Shown one piece after another: positions 24,001 through 37,575 of a stretch of 64,000 bases of DNA. The stretch covers positions 14,694,001 through 14,758,000 of the forward strand of contig OZ316891.1 in NCBI GenBank assembly GCA_973895155.1. Direction: 5' to 3'. The first letter of the stretch is position 1, and each line of letters opens with the position of its first letter. A program made the translations under genes and the position numbers. The notes under the pieces are model-generated. The model was given only the letters and a program-made list of their open reading frames with translations, was not told the DNA's origin and did no database searches. This DNA comes from Marsupella aquatica (taxonomy: Eukaryota; Marchantiophyta).

Positions 24001-27000
24001 AGGAGGGCTGTTGACATGAAACTGTACAATCTACCCCATTACTGTATTCAATATCAGCGTTCTCTCTTAGAAGTTTGCAAATTATGTCACCAGTGTGTTC
24101 TCCCGAGCTGCCTATGCTTGTTAAATGATCAGTATGAGGGGAAAATCTGGCACATCCAACTTATAGGAATGAAATGAGGTGGCTGTTAAAGAGCTAATTT
24201 TACTGAATTCATTATGATTGTGACTAGCTTCGCTGTTTGCTTTGAAATTGATTGGACGTGAACATATTGACGGTGCAACATGTGCTACTTACCGGGTATC
24301 TTAAACTTCTTTGGCTCCTAAGCTTCAAAATCGACCATGCGTGAGGAAATCCAAAGGGACTGACCTCACTGTCTAGTTCGCTGAGCTGTCAAATTTCAGA
24401 GATTCTGCCTTCATCTTCGCTGTGTGTCTTGTTGTTCGATAACATCTAGTGCATTTTGGAGCTTTTGTATGCATCGTGAGTCCGATCCACCTCATACGAT
24501 TCCTTAACTGATGTTTTTTGCTAATTTGGTTGATCCATATAGCCGCTCAACTCCCATTCATGCACAGGTAATATGATGACGATCTGACAGTGCTTGCTGG
24601 AATAGAATTTGAGCAGTTGCTGAACATTGAAAAGCATGAAATTGTACTTGTTTTGGGGTGTATGCAGTGTTTTGTATCAGTATTGTAACATGTCCAGAGA
24701 CTGGGGAGCTCTTCTTGACAAAACCCTCTTTGCACCACTACTAGTGGAACTGGTCACGAATTTAACCACGACATATACGTGGTTGTGTCCGCGCATGAAC
24801 TAGAAATTGATTCTAAGTCTTATTAGCCAGGTCTCATTGACTTCCTTAGATTATGGCTCATTTTGCTCTGTTGCAGTTGCAGTTGTAGATGTGATGTATT
24901 TTGTTTGCGAAGTTAGACCAGTTCTCTTGACAGAACAGTCTTGTCTTTCCCCTTCGTGTGTTGTAGTTTATGTTCACATTCTTCATGGCGTTTATATGGT
25001 GATGGCAGACCTGCATTAGCCCCTCTTCCTATTAGTGAGCCAATTTGGACGGTGTATTTACTTTTTTTTTCCTCAGGAACACTGTCTGCAGGTTCGTCTT
25101 CGTTACCTGATTTAGTGAAAGTTTATGCAGACTTCCTGCCTTGTCCAAAAGAACTGATATGTGCATGGCTTCCTCTCCTACATCAGTAGAGCCATGCAAA
25201 CACATAGGGTTACTGTCAATATGTCTTGTTAATAGAATACCTACTGCCTGCAAGCAATGTATCGTCTAGTCTGAACTGATTGCCGGCAACCAAGCCAACG
25301 GTGGATTGAAGTACAGCATGGTCGTAAGAATCTAAGTCCATTACCTTTGTTGAAGTGTGCCCTGTGATGTTGCCCTAATTCTGTCTTGTGTATTTCCTAC
25401 GCATGTTTCGTTTTTACCTGTGAAATGATTGTCTTACTGTCTTGAATTTCCAGGTTGAATGTACCATGGATTGTGAGACTTTTATGCAGTTACGGAGTTC
25501 TCTCCTCCTCTGCTTCGTGAGGTTTGCTACCTTGAGTTGAAGTTCCGTTCCTTATCTCTCTAATTTATGGACTTACGACCAGTTGTTTCTATGAGGGTCT
25601 TTCATCAATGAGTTGTCGTCCTCCTCTTATCTCAATGTCTAGAATGAGTGGACATTGTCTTCTTGGTTAATGGAAATGCATTGAGGTCTTAGCAGACTCC
25701 TGGTGGACTGTAGGACCTTATAGACGCTTTTCAAGCCCCTACATGACCTGTTGAATGAAGTGTCTATTAGATTATCTCTTATACGAACAATGGAATGTCT
25801 TTTTTGTATTCCTTGGACTGAATGGCGTAATAGAAATAGTCTCTCTGGCTCAGGTCTCTCTACTAATTGTGAAACCGATGCAGAATTATTCTTGCATGAA
25901 AGGGCAGTGTAGGGTTTGGCGCGGCTCGTGCTGGAGGACAATGTTGCCCACTCAACCACATCATGTCTGCCTCTTGCAGTTCAGTGTGTCAGGGTAAGAT
26001 GATGCTACCCCTGGCGAGACAATTGTTGAAGTAGTTTGTTTTTCGAAGGTGTATTTCTAATTTCATAGAACTGTATTTGAAATACTGTAAACTTGGAGGC
26101 GTGATCTGATGCCGCCTTTTTCGAGTACCTTACAGACAACACGGTATTTGTTAAGATTTAATTTATTTTAAGTGAGAATTTACCAGTTATCGGGTCAATT
26201 TCGGGCCACGTTATTGGAGCATTATGAATATCTATAAACTTAAGTGCAATACAAGGGTAATTTCTCGCATCCTCTCGCTGTAATGAAAATAAAAACAGTT
26301 TTAATCCACCAATCTGCAAACTATGTTTTTTTAGTACCTCATTGAATGGCAAAGAATGCTGATAAGCAGGACCCACAAGAACAGCGCAAGGCGAGCACAG
26401 AAACAGATTTCCTGAAAGCTTCGTGTAGGGAACTGTGACTTTTGTCAGTCTTTCAGCTTTTAGCCTTCATTTATATCTGATGTTCCAGAAGTATCCTGGT
26501 GACTGCAGATTGTTGTTGGTGGTGAAAATGACGTGAGATTCAGATTCGGCCCTTGCTAAACAACCCAATTGATGGTTTGCATAAAGAACACAGCTGGACA
26601 GGTAATAATTTTACTGGATGTGACTGACGTAGTTTTGAGAACCATGACGAGAACCATGACGTTTAGGGAAAGGAATGTGTACAATTATGATGTACCCGAT
26701 GCATGGATTGTTATGTATATGCTTGATGTTCACGGTGAAAGCTTGGCATGTTTGCATCAGAGGACCCTATTGTACACGTCTTCTGAAGTGTCAGGTTGGA
26801 ATCTATGGCAGGGGGTGGGCATCGATGGTTCTGTGGACAGGTTGCTGAAGAACGTTCAAGTTACGACTAAATGATTGAAGGAGAATGCATAGTTAAGGCG
26901 AACCATGACGTACACTTTCCCGTTGAACTACCTTTGAATCGGTTCTTCTATTCAGCGCCTGTCTTTGATCGTACATAAATCCAGTGGAGAAGTTATAGTC

Positions 27001-27884
27001 CATCAAAAAAAGTTGGTCTCAAATATTTCATTTTTAACTTGAACGTCATCTCCGTTCGTGTTGGGTTGAGAATATTGTTTAGAGGCTAAATCAATCTTGG
27101 GACAACCGGAGCCCGCCAGGTGGTGACTTCTGTGGTCGAACAGAGTCTATCATTGACTGTCACATAAGGAAGTTTTATGTTGGCCCCATTATGCCGGAGT
27201 TATGCATTGACACAGCGGATGACGTCTGGTCATGCCAGCCTGATGATAATTAATATTCTGTGGCACTAGTGTTCTTGAAAGGAAGAGTATTTCCAAGATC
27301 TAACTCTATCCCTATGTCACAATAATGCCAATGTCGAGGAGGGAAGATTATCATCCTGGGATACTCACAATTCTCTTCAGTCTCCACTGTAGCATCCAAA
27401 TTTATTAATGGCAAATTGAAGAAAGGGTTTTGTGCATGAGAGCGTCAGGAGTTACAGCCTGAGCCTTTATGAGAATTCTCCCCGCACCAAATAGTCTATC
27501 CCCAGGGCTAGCCCAACCTTGGGCCCCTCACCTGCAGAGGGGAGGGGGGCGGAGGGGAGTGTTCCCAGGGGTGTGTGTATGCATGTCTTCTAACTCGTGG
27601 ACCCTGCCAATGCACCTCTTACTTAAACCACCACTATCCACAAGGTTCCGGGAGAACAAAATAGGGCACTTTTTTTCTTTTTCTGAGTACATTTTTGTTT
27701 TATTTTAATAACTTGGATCCACCAGTTTTTGCTTCGGGGACAGTGGTGCCTTAAGCTCTGCTCAAGCTTTCAGTCTATGTCACCACATGCCACTGTCACA
27801 CTCCTCCCCACTCCTCGCGAAGGAGTTGAGTGAATGTAATCTTTGTGGGTTGCATAAGCGGAAATCCGTGAACTTTGTACTAGC
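21032..27884 (+). other. 3' UTR intron(s) and downstream spacer of the UBA2-like gene
   Basis: GTAAGT begins at 21,032, immediately after the TAA, so the first part is most likely a 3' UTR intron. The following 4-6 kb keeps the moderate GC of transcribed sequence and has no recognisable coding domain. Where the last exon and poly(A) site lie cannot be read. A G-rich patch is at 27,537-27,565. Open frames such as 22,759-23,223 plus, 24,941-25,189 plus and 26,158-26,376 minus show no domains. Confidence 0.45.
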
Positions 27885-28005
27885 AGGAAGTAGCACTTGC
27901 ATGCGTTCTTGTTAGTCATATGTACAATATAAGTATGTGAAGTTTATACTAGCAGGAAGTAGCAGATGCATGCTTTCTTCTTAACCATATGTACAATATA
28001 GCCCC
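27885..28005 (+). repeat. tandem duplication, ~72 bp
   Basis: TACTAGCAGGAAGTAGCA, then TGCATG(C)..TTCTT, then CATATGTACAATATA occurs twice in tandem. It lies next to the SINE head that follows. Confidence 0.75.
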
Positions 28006-28009
28006 TTTT

Positions 28010-28145
28010 TTAATGGATCTGGCAAGGGTTGAACCCAAGACCTCTCCTTCCCACACCAGAGTCCTAACTAGTGGGTGAGGTGCATAACCAAGAATTTTTA
28101 CTTTGTACCTTCGATTCCTATTAAGAGGTTCCATAGGAAGCTCTC
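28010..28145 (-). mobile_element. tRNA-derived SINE head, second copy of the 0.8-kb type
   Basis: On the minus strand an A-box-like segment (ACTAGTTAGGACTC) precedes a B box (GGGTTCAACCC, 28,026-28,036), and the flank TTGAACCCAAGACCT (plus strand) is shared with the copy near 800. This supports a dispersed SINE family. Limits are approximate. Confidence 0.45.
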
Positions 28146-30179
28146 TAAAAAATACATGTATGTGCAATAAATATTCCTTCATTGTTAGCATTATTTGCAA
28201 ATATTACAATCATTTCCAGTGACCTATGTTAATAGTCATTCTTTCTATCAAAATGATTCAGTTTTTAATTAACTCAATAGGATATACTTCTGTAGATGTC
28301 CTTCAATTATGCTACAAAATAACAAATTATGTTCCAGGATGGGTCAGCTATATTTGCACAGACACTCTCACCTCAACTCGCACCAGCTGTTGTTTTGGCA
28401 GAAACTTGCCAATCAATCTTCCCTGAGGCCAATGTTGCTGACCTGGCCCTCCCTGAAGTTGAAGCAAGCATTGCTGGACATTATGTGGGTTCCATGGGTG
28501 CAAACTGTCAATGGAGCACGACTGTGCCCTGGCAATGGATCCTTGAAGGGACCTTTTGTTTGGCTTTGATCTTTGGGCTGAATGGACTTACATATGCTTT
28601 CCCATTTTGCTGGTCTGCCCCCTGTTTTTTGGTAGATTTTTCTGGTAGGCTTTTCTGACTTCTAATTGCCATGTGATGATCCCTTGTTCTCTTACTTGTG
28701 GCTTCTTTTGCCTTCTGATCCGTGGGGTTCACGCAGAATTAATGACATTCCAACAATAAAATTATTAAAAATGATACACACTGCAAAGTCAATATATACA
28801 CTTGCATCATATCGCTCATAACATTCTTAAATTTGCATCACAAAAATATTTCCTTCCAAAATTTCCTAGATGCACCTAGAGCCCTATCAGCATGATTTGT
28901 CACAAACAAGAACCATTGGTTATACAAGAAGAACCAAATTTGACTATTCGATTTGAGACAAGACAAAAAAAAACAATTAAACCATGTAATTGTAAAAAAA
29001 TGAAAAAATGAAAAATAACATTTTAAATAAACAAAGAAAATGGTAAAATAGATGAATCAAAACTGTGAAGAGTGCTATCCGAGGAGATTTTGATGTTCTA
29101 AGTCAATCCATCCTAGCTTTGAAAATCCATGGGACTTGAAAGCAAGCACATGGCTCGGTCCATCCAGGGTTTACTTTTGCCATACGGGTCACAGCAATGA
29201 ATAAATAATTATGAAAATATTTTGGGGTCGTCATGAAGCCTCGAAAAAAGTTTATCATATTAATTTTCTAATATTCTAATCATCCCTAATATAAACACTG
29301 ACTTTCAGTGTACACCTAACCCTGAGTTATTTGTCCATGCATAGATGTTTCCACCTAGTAACAGGCGGTACCCAAGTGAGGCCAGGGCAGCAGCTGTATG
29401 GGCAGTAGAGTGCATGAGTCTGACAGTGCCATAAAGGCACTGTGTCCCTGAATCATAAATTCAGTACCTAAGCTCTTTATCTCATTAAAAAATCCAGGAG
29501 AGTACCGTTCCAGTTTTAGGGTTTTGTTTCCTAAAACATCAAACAAACAGACAGCATACAACTTTGTTTCTTTCCCGTGGGACAGAAGACCCTCATCAGT
29601 TCACCAGCGCTAGCCTTTCAGCTCCCTCTCGTTTTCCAAGGTGAACGTCGGAGGAGAGGCTCATTAAATGTATTGGTGCGATGCATGTGAAATGTACTTG
29701 GACTTCATCAGCTCCCGGGACCAGACTCCCAGTTCCAAGTGTTCTCGTCCTAGCGTGAGCAATCATACGTATCTTATCCTCCAGGGTTGATACTTGATAC
29801 CAGCGTTTTTTAAGTGGCGAAAATTTGGCGAATTCCACCTGACTGAAAAGTAACTATTCGCTGGTTTTTAAGTGGCCGGAATTTGGGGCAGATTCCACCT
29901 GACTGAAAAGTATTTGGCCCTTGACCTGGTTCGTGGGTTTCGCAGTTTTATTACTCCCTGATTTAATGGGTTTTATTTTCATTCAAGTAAAGTGATTCTT
30001 TCAAGAAAAAATAAAATAAAATATTTATCTATTTTTAAGTGATAAAAATGAGCCAAATTATTCCTCACGGGAAAGTAATTTATCTCTGTTGGCCAATATT
30101 TGCAATCTTTTGCTCTTCCATCAGTCACTTGCCCACCTAGTTAAGACTTGGATAGCCACTAGGATATATATCACACTGC
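28146..30179. other. spacer, possible retroelement remnants
   Basis: Overlapping plus-strand frames at 28,226-28,658 could be a decayed retroelement or gene piece, but no domain is recognisable. A diverged 57-bp duplication at 29,810-29,918 contains ATTCCACCTGACTGAAAAGTA twice. AT-rich elsewhere. Confidence 0.4.
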
Positions 30180-30900
30180 CAAAATGACAGGAACGCAAAA
30201 CTTGGAGACATGGTTCCAAAGGCGAAAGAATCCAATAAAGGGAAGGGGGGGGTCAGGGGTGGTAAAAAAAACCCCAAGAAGACCAAAGAGGCCCAACAAG
30301 TCAAGGAGTAACCCCAGAAAAACCAAAAGACTTAGAAGCAAACAAAAAAAACAAGAAAACCATATTGGGTGATAAACTGAAAAGCCTGGTAGAACTCAAG
30401 AGTAAATCGCATAGGAGGGTCACGGAGGGGAATCTGCCTAGAGGCCCTATGAAGAATAGTGAAAGCTTGGGCCCTCTGAAGTGCCACTTATACCCTCTGT
30501 CGAATGAAGATCGTGAGAACAGAAACAGGGGGAAAAGGCCTTCGCTCAATACAAAAACACAACACAAGCCTGAAAGAAGTGATCAAAACAGAGATGGAGA
30601 ACACCAAAGACCTCAAGGGCAACTAGGAGGCCATCATGTTCTGGCCTTACTAGTGGTTGCTTGCTGTAGAGATGTTTTTGCTTGTTGGGGACTCTTTGAT
30701 GACTCACTATACTCTAAGACTACTATGTGGATGGGCTGGGAGACTTGGGCTGTGGTCTTTCCAGTGTGCCCAGGCCTATGCTTGTTGTTCCTTTCTAGGT
30801 TTCCTTGGCCGTTTTCAGCATCAGGGCTGCTTACATGATTTAACTTGCCTACTTGCTACCCTTCCTATTACACAAAGAATAAAATTGAAATGAAGAAAAA
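30180..30900 (+). mobile_element. possible truncated LINE (lysine-rich ORF1 start and 3' tail)
   Basis: After an ATG at 30,184, a very Lys/Arg/Asn/Pro-rich frame (broken by stops) runs to about 30,640. It is followed by a GT-rich trailer and an AATAAAATTGAAATG...AAAAAAAA end near 30,880-30,902. This resembles a plant LINE reduced to the start of ORF1 and its 3' tail. No reverse transcriptase remains and no target duplication was found, so the call is weak. Confidence 0.25.
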
Positions 30901-30902
30901 AA

Positions 30903-33900
30903 ACCTTGGATGGATATAATCTGCTGGTTATCTTTAAGTCTAGGAGAGCTGGTGGTCAGAAATTAATCTAGCAAAACGGATAAAACTGTTCTGACATTTT
31001 CTCATTCATACAGCGAAAGAAAAAAAAAAACGACCTCCTGGCTGCTATGCTGGTGCAATACATTGGCATGGGGGCGAGGGCGGGGCGAGAGTAACAGCGG
31101 AGAAATACAGGGCGCCTAATTATGATCACAGAGGCGTGTTTGTACCTGGAATGCTAAATCAATGCCCTTCTCTCCAGACTTGCTGTCGTCCATTAAGTGC
31201 ATGTGATTGATTGATGGCAGGCAAATACATCACCGGTGGCGTTCCCAACAACGGGACTATAAAATACTGTATACCTATGATCGTACTCATACCACCTCAC
31301 TGGACTCCTGTACCACTGTACCAGCAATTACGGGTTCTGCCCATCAGGAGATAAACTGATGTATAGTACTCCATACGTCCATCACAGCTCAGAAATCTCC
31401 AAGAATTGCGGAGAGGGCTGCAGTCACTGATTTATCTTTCTTATTTTCTCAAGCGAAGCGAAAGGGCGACTACCACTCCCCCCTTACGCCTTTCACGAGA
31501 ACTGCTTTGTAATTATCGAAGACATATGTATCGTCGGATTCTCTTGATAATAAGGCGCAAACAAGGGGTCTCATATCTTGAATTTGATGGACATTAACTT
31601 AGTAGTTGAGATTAACTATTAAAAAAATTATAAACCATTAAATTCATGATCCATAAAGTTTTGCCAAAAATATTTGGTATTATGCCATGACCATGAGTTA
31701 TGACCATGAGTTATGACCATGAGTCGCTGTAGAGGCTAGTGTAATTGTTTTGTACATAACCTTGTAAAAACCTTTGGCCATTTTGTTTACGTTTGAAAGC
31801 AATATATCATCAGTAACTATGAAGCTTTGAGACAACCTAATGATGCCTAAATCTGAGTTTAGCAAAGGGACCTGAGTTTTTGTATGATTCACCAGGCAGA
31901 CCATTTCCCAGTTGAGATTTGGGTAGATTTTTGCCTTAAAAGAATGGCTGGCTGGAGTTTTGCATAGTGCAATGCCCATTTTGGAGAAGAAACAAATTGC
32001 AGCTCAGTGTAGAAGCATAAGGTTTATTGAAAACCACTTGTAGCTAGGGTACGCATCATGGAATCAAACTATCAACATTGAGAAATGCCTGTCAACAAAG
32101 GAGATGGAAGAATGCGGTGTTTTGTTTAAAAGTGCATGAATGTGTGAATATAAAATGTCTAAATTTGAAGTCTGGTGACCCTGAGAAAATGTGTGCAATT
32201 GCTACTTTGTGACATGAAATAGAAAATAAGTACATAATTAACACCCCTAGAAAAGGAGGGAGATCTCATTTGGGCATGGGCTGAAAGTACTCAAGTACCA
32301 TCTTACTCATCCTACAAGGATCCTCTGTCGATTGGACAGCAAGATCTCAGAGTCCCATGCTATGTAGACAAGGCCAGCATAGTAGTTTTTGCAAGAGATT
32401 TTTTCATTAATGAATAGTAGGGCAGCTGATTGTTGACAGGCAACAAATAGTTTTACTTAAATGTCCCCCAAACTAGTCTACTAACCTGCCCTTAAACCCA
32501 ATCTAACCATCAGGTTGCCCCCATTTTTATATGTGGATTGGTTTAACCAGACTCGCTCTTCAACAAGGTCATATAAATTGAATTGCAGGGTGGTGATGAT
32601 AGATATGTACTGCTTACTTTGACCACTATTCAACCAAAATGTTGAAAACAGGAAATACAAATCCCTCTAACTATAGATCTTTATGTGGGCCTTGTGTCCC
32701 TGTTGAGCAACAATTGGGGCACCTTTCTTGCTCAAAGGTGCACCAAAGCCAGGCCTTGTTTGATGCATGCCTGCAACCCTTACCATGGTCTCATCTTCAC
32801 ATCCCTGGGTCTTAGGGTTGTGCAAGAATAAGGGCCGTCTTGTATGTGCAAGGTCCTTTGATTTCCGGCCCTCAAATGAACCCGTGGCATCTCTAAACAA
32901 AGTGACAAGCTGGCAGTCCTGATGGCTTGTTTGGAGGATATGCAAGGGCCGGAAAATTTCTGGCCCTTGAGGCCCTGGACTTTGAACTTTGAATAAAACA
33001 AAATGGCAGTAGATCCGACTGAATAAGCACTTCACACAGAAGTTGTTTTGGATTGTGCTTAGATCCTGAATCCACACTTTTTCCCTACCACTGTGGGCTG
33101 CTAAGGGCACATTTTCAGGACTCTTGCACATGCAAGAGAGTCCTAATGTATTCTGTGCCAAACCACTGATGAAAGCCTTCTAGGGCAAAATTCTCATTAT
33201 GACTCTGCATGTATGAGAATATTCAGATTTTAGTGATCATTAAGCTTTTTTGAAAACAAACCTCCTTTCTGTCAGAGACATCAAGGATGAGACAAGATCC
33301 ATTTAAACCACCACTACATGTCTAAAAATGAGGCAGAATTCGCCTACTATTGTAGCTTTTACCTAATTTGACTCTTCTTCTCAATCAATGATTGCTCCTA
33401 TGCTACCAACCAAATCTAGTAAAAAACATGCAGGTCAAACCCATGTAGAGGAAGGGGTGTTTGGTTCTTGGGTATGGGTTTTTTGGTTATTGGATCTGCA
33501 TATCAAATAGATTATACAGTAGCTTACCCTGTACTAGGTTTGTAATTGGGTTTTCATGATTTCAATCTATGGTAGCCAGTTGCTGAACTCTATTGTTCAG
33601 AAAAGTTATCACATGAGGGTTGGGGCTGCTTTTTAGCTGGCCATGATAGCTACATGTAGTAAACGAAAAGAAGGATGTGGCCAGACTAGGTATTTAATGT
33701 ACCCCGTAACCAAAACCAGTAGGGTTGGAGATACTCTTAGATCCGCTGGTGGCTTAGCAGCTTGAGTGTATGTAGTAAACCCCCTAGACAGTAAACCACC
33801 ACCCACTGGCATATAAGTGGAAGCCTCCAAATTTTCATCCATTTTCATATTTCACTACCCTCTGGTAAACATGGTAAACCACCACTCACTGGCACTATAT

Positions 33901-36900
33901 ATATATAAATGGAATATTCCAAAAATTTCATCCATTTTCATTTCCTTGGGGACGGGGAAGGGGGGGGGGGGCGATTATAGTATGAACGGTGCTACATCGT
34001 GTGCAATTTTTTAGGTCTAGACCCCTAACTTATAAGTGAAAAATATGTTTTTCTTGCCCTTACTTACTTTAAAGTGGCCAATTTTATTATGTTTACCCCT
34101 AAAAAATTTAAATAAAGTCTGTTTTGTTTTGAATTATATAATGCCTATAATTAAAATATAAGTAACTCATAAGTTGTAGCTCAAATTTCTGCGATCATTC
34201 AATTTGCTTTACCTTTTGCACTCGATGCAATTTACTCTGGCTCTCCACTTGACAATACATCCTACATCCGGGCCTACATCTCCTGATACAGTACATAGAC
34301 CATGAAACTAAATAATCATAAATGATATCCGACCATCAACTTGTCTATGTTGCTCTTGGAACTCTCAAATAGTGTAGGTTGGTGGGTACCATACACTGTG
34401 AATAGTAAACTATACACTATCAATTGTCTATTCAAGACATCAGTTCTCTACCTTGCTTCACAAACCATTGCATGACTGTGAGGATGACTAAATCATTTCC
34501 TTATAATGGAGAGGAATTGAGCCAATGGCAACTTATAACTCATTTGCTTGAGTTCATGGCCTCAGAGAAGAAGTAGAGGTGACCTTCACGACATGTCACT
34601 TGAATGCAAAATAAAGGTCCCTCTAATGTGAGTGGGGCAATGAACACCTCAGGATTGGGCTTAGCACTAGATTCAGTAAAACAAATAAAAACTGCATCCT
34701 AGTCATTCTTCAAAACAACTAGCAATACTCTTACTTGCAATTATAAACAACAATAACACAAGGCAATACAAGAGACACAAACCTCTTAGATATAAAAACT
34801 CAAGTTTTGCACATCATTCTTCACCAAGCTTCCCTCCTGGTTTTATTGCATATATCCCTTCTCTTCTCATGCATCCACATTAGAAACAGTCGTCCTCTTG
34901 AGCTAGATAAAAAGGGCATTTAAAAATAAGCGTTAGCAAAATAGGTAGCAGCAGATGTCCATGGCAAACAAAGTTTTTGCTCTAAGACCTCCAAAAAAGC
35001 ATTATGGTTTTTTAAAGCGGACCCAAAAACTTAACAGACACTATTATTTTTTCATAAACCTTTGGAAGTCTTCCATTAGGACCATGTAAATAACCCTATA
35101 CTTTGTTGCATGTGATGTGACACTTCTGTGGAAACCCTAAACCCCCCCCCCGCCCCCCAAGGTGTCATAATCCAAGTCTACCCTCCGCTGGTATCCACAA
35201 TTTCAAGACAAATCTCCTCTACATGGTGCAACCTTGTGGATCCCGGTCTGATGAGGGAAAGTGGCAATATCACAAACTCAACCATATTATTTATAAATTA
35301 TGCTTGGTGGGACCTTGCCAGGGTTAGGTTACCTTGCTCATTGAGGTAGTCATTCAGGGCCACACATGTTTAGGGTGAATAACACCAAACTAGGATTCTG
35401 CAGACTACCATCTGCATCCAGGTTTGAGCCCATTCTGAGCCCATTCCATTATTATTATTGTCAAGAAGTTGACTAGGATAGGTTCCGAAGCAAGTCTCGA
35501 TCTGACAAGTTTGAACGTTGAGTTATTCAACACAGCCATAGTGTCTAGGCAGAATTCCAATATCCAGGTAAGGGGTACTCACTGTGGTAAACAGTTGCTA
35601 CTGTGTGGATTGTGTTTTATACTCAAATACTATACTAAATTTTATAGTGCCCATTGTGAGTGATTGTCTATTTATGAAATGCCATTTGAGTAGGGAGAAT
35701 GTATGGCCCTCTCGTAGAAAATGTATTTTGGTCAGCCAAAAACACCTTCACAGGTGCCCTCTGCCTCGCCATCCGTGCCTGAGTCTCCATGCCTTGCCCT
35801 CTATCTAGCCATCCATGCCTCACTCTCCATGCCTTGCCTTCGCTGATTGTGCAAGTCACTGGCATTGGGCTATTTACTAAATGAGAATAGGGATTGTGTC
35901 ACACATTACAGTACCATGGTTTAAGGACCCACCAAGACACTTTTGACTTTCTTGGCAAGACCAAGGCAACGTTTTGATGAAGAAATCCCACCAAACAAAT
36001 TCCTCCCACATTATCATATGAACTGATTTCTTTGGTAACAAAAGTAACTAAGGGTGGATGAACTTGTACATTAAGCTTTGAGTGTTGTTATTTTCATAAC
36101 TAAGGGTGCCTTCATAAGACCTCTTATGGCTAACCACCATAACCATATTTGTGCAGAGTAGATTAATTTCCCTGTGCTTCTTTCATCCCTTTGAGATTAA
36201 ACCTAGATCACATAAGGAGTGGAAATGGCTGCAGTTGACTTTGTAAGAACTGGGGACCCATTTAGCGATGTATCTACCAATTCACATAAGAGAGGCAGTT
36301 GGCCCATAAATGCTGGCGTGGAGTGATATCTTTGTCTAGCATTGTAGACTACCTCTCGAGGTGGTCCAAAACAATTTCAAATTTTGACTTATTCATTCTA
36401 TGCTTTATTGAAGTTCATTTCAAAAGATGTTTGATCCCAAGTTTATCTTCACACGAAGAAATGGCCCTCTCGTTTGCATTGGTGAAATGTCACAAGTGTA
36501 GACATCTTGTAAAGACACCATATGCACATACAGGATAAGAGTTTGAGCGTATCACGATTGTAGTTTCTTTCCAATTACAATCCAGTTCGAAAAGGAAAAC
36601 CTTTCCCACCTTTTCTGATAGGTCCAGTGGTTTACTGTATGCAGTAATGAGTAAGGAGTCATAAAGGTCCTGTCATCGAAGTGTATTGAATATATTGCAC
36701 TGTACAGGGTGACCATAACTTTACACTACCAGCCCACCGAATATCATTGGGAAATGATACCAAAACAATGATTGACATACTCCGCGACATGACACGGTAA
36801 TATTAACATTACATCCAAGTCGGTTCGGTTATTGGGGAATATCAATTGAATGTATGTGAGTCTATGATGTGAGTGTAGGACTTTATGCCTGCACACCATA

Positions 36901-37300
36901 TGATTATTATTATTTTAATGTCCAAAGCAAGCTTGACTGACTTTACTGTATGATGATTCGTTCCCATGGAGTGCACACATTCTTGGGAATCAGTACCCAA
37001 ACATGACGTTATTTGCGAATGGCGCTTCTCTCACTCAAGTCTCCACTTTTCTATGGAAAAATAAGACGAGAGGAATAATCCTCTGAGGACCCCGTAACCA
37101 GGGTATTTTTTTGTGGCGAAAGTTGGCCAGTTTCCCCCCTCAATCATTAGCAACTTTTTCTGGGTCCCATCATTCGCCACGTCCCCCTACACCACAAGAT
37201 CCAATCAGCCACCATCTGATGGTTCCCCTTAAATATAGAGAGATCTAATAATCAAGAGCAAATATAATAATCTCATATAAGGAATATTCTTAATTTCTCG
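30903..37300. other. long spacer without recognised genes
   Basis: Contains three ATGACCATGAGTT units near 31,688-31,725, an imperfect palindrome AGGACTCTTGCA...TGCAAGAGAGTCCT at 33,117-33,145, and a ~100-bp duplication at 33,775-33,945 (GTAAACCACCAC.CACTGGCA, TTTCATCCATTTTCAT). It also has a G tract at 33,960 and a C tract at 35,143. The 164-codon minus frame at 32,667-33,161 has no domain and looks like chance. Confidence 0.4.
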
Positions 37301-37575
37301 TCTCTGACACCAGCTACCATTGGCCACAGACGAATTAAAAAAACACTTAAAGATTATCCTCGTGACTGAATTTAAAAAATCCTTAAAGACTACCCTCATT
37401 GTGGGGTCACGAGGCACGACTCTCATGAGTGTTGGTGCTCTTGCTTCCCTGCTTGGTCTGTTGGAATCCCAAGTCGAGCAGAAGTGCACGCATGCAAAGT
37501 TAAGAACAGAGTTCAAGACACTTCAGTCCAAGACAGAGGATGCGAGGAACAGATTAAGGTAGACATGTGCACGAC
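37301..37575 (+). other. possible single coding exon, coiled-coil-like
   Basis: An open frame ending at 37,562 is preceded by a candidate acceptor (ACACCAG) and followed by GTAGAC. It reads as a helical, charged stretch (ESQVEQKCTHAKLRTEFKTL). Its start contains an internal duplication (GAATTAAAAAAACACTTAAAGA versus GAATTTAAAAAATCCTTAAAGA). There is no in-frame ATG before residue 36, no partner exon and no family match, so it may be chance. Confidence 0.2.

Noticed and set aside
26158-26376. Minus-strand frame that reads like coding sequence (REDARNYPCIALKFIDIHNA)
   Set aside because: No family recognised, no start context and no neighbouring exon; could be an organelle or gene fragment but cannot be supported.
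28226-28658. Three overlapping plus-strand frames suggesting a protein
   Set aside because: They compete in different frames, with no domain or splice evidence.
32667-33161. 164-codon minus-strand open frame
   Set aside because: No domain, no splice partner, and mixed composition overlapping other frames; likely chance in low-stop sequence.
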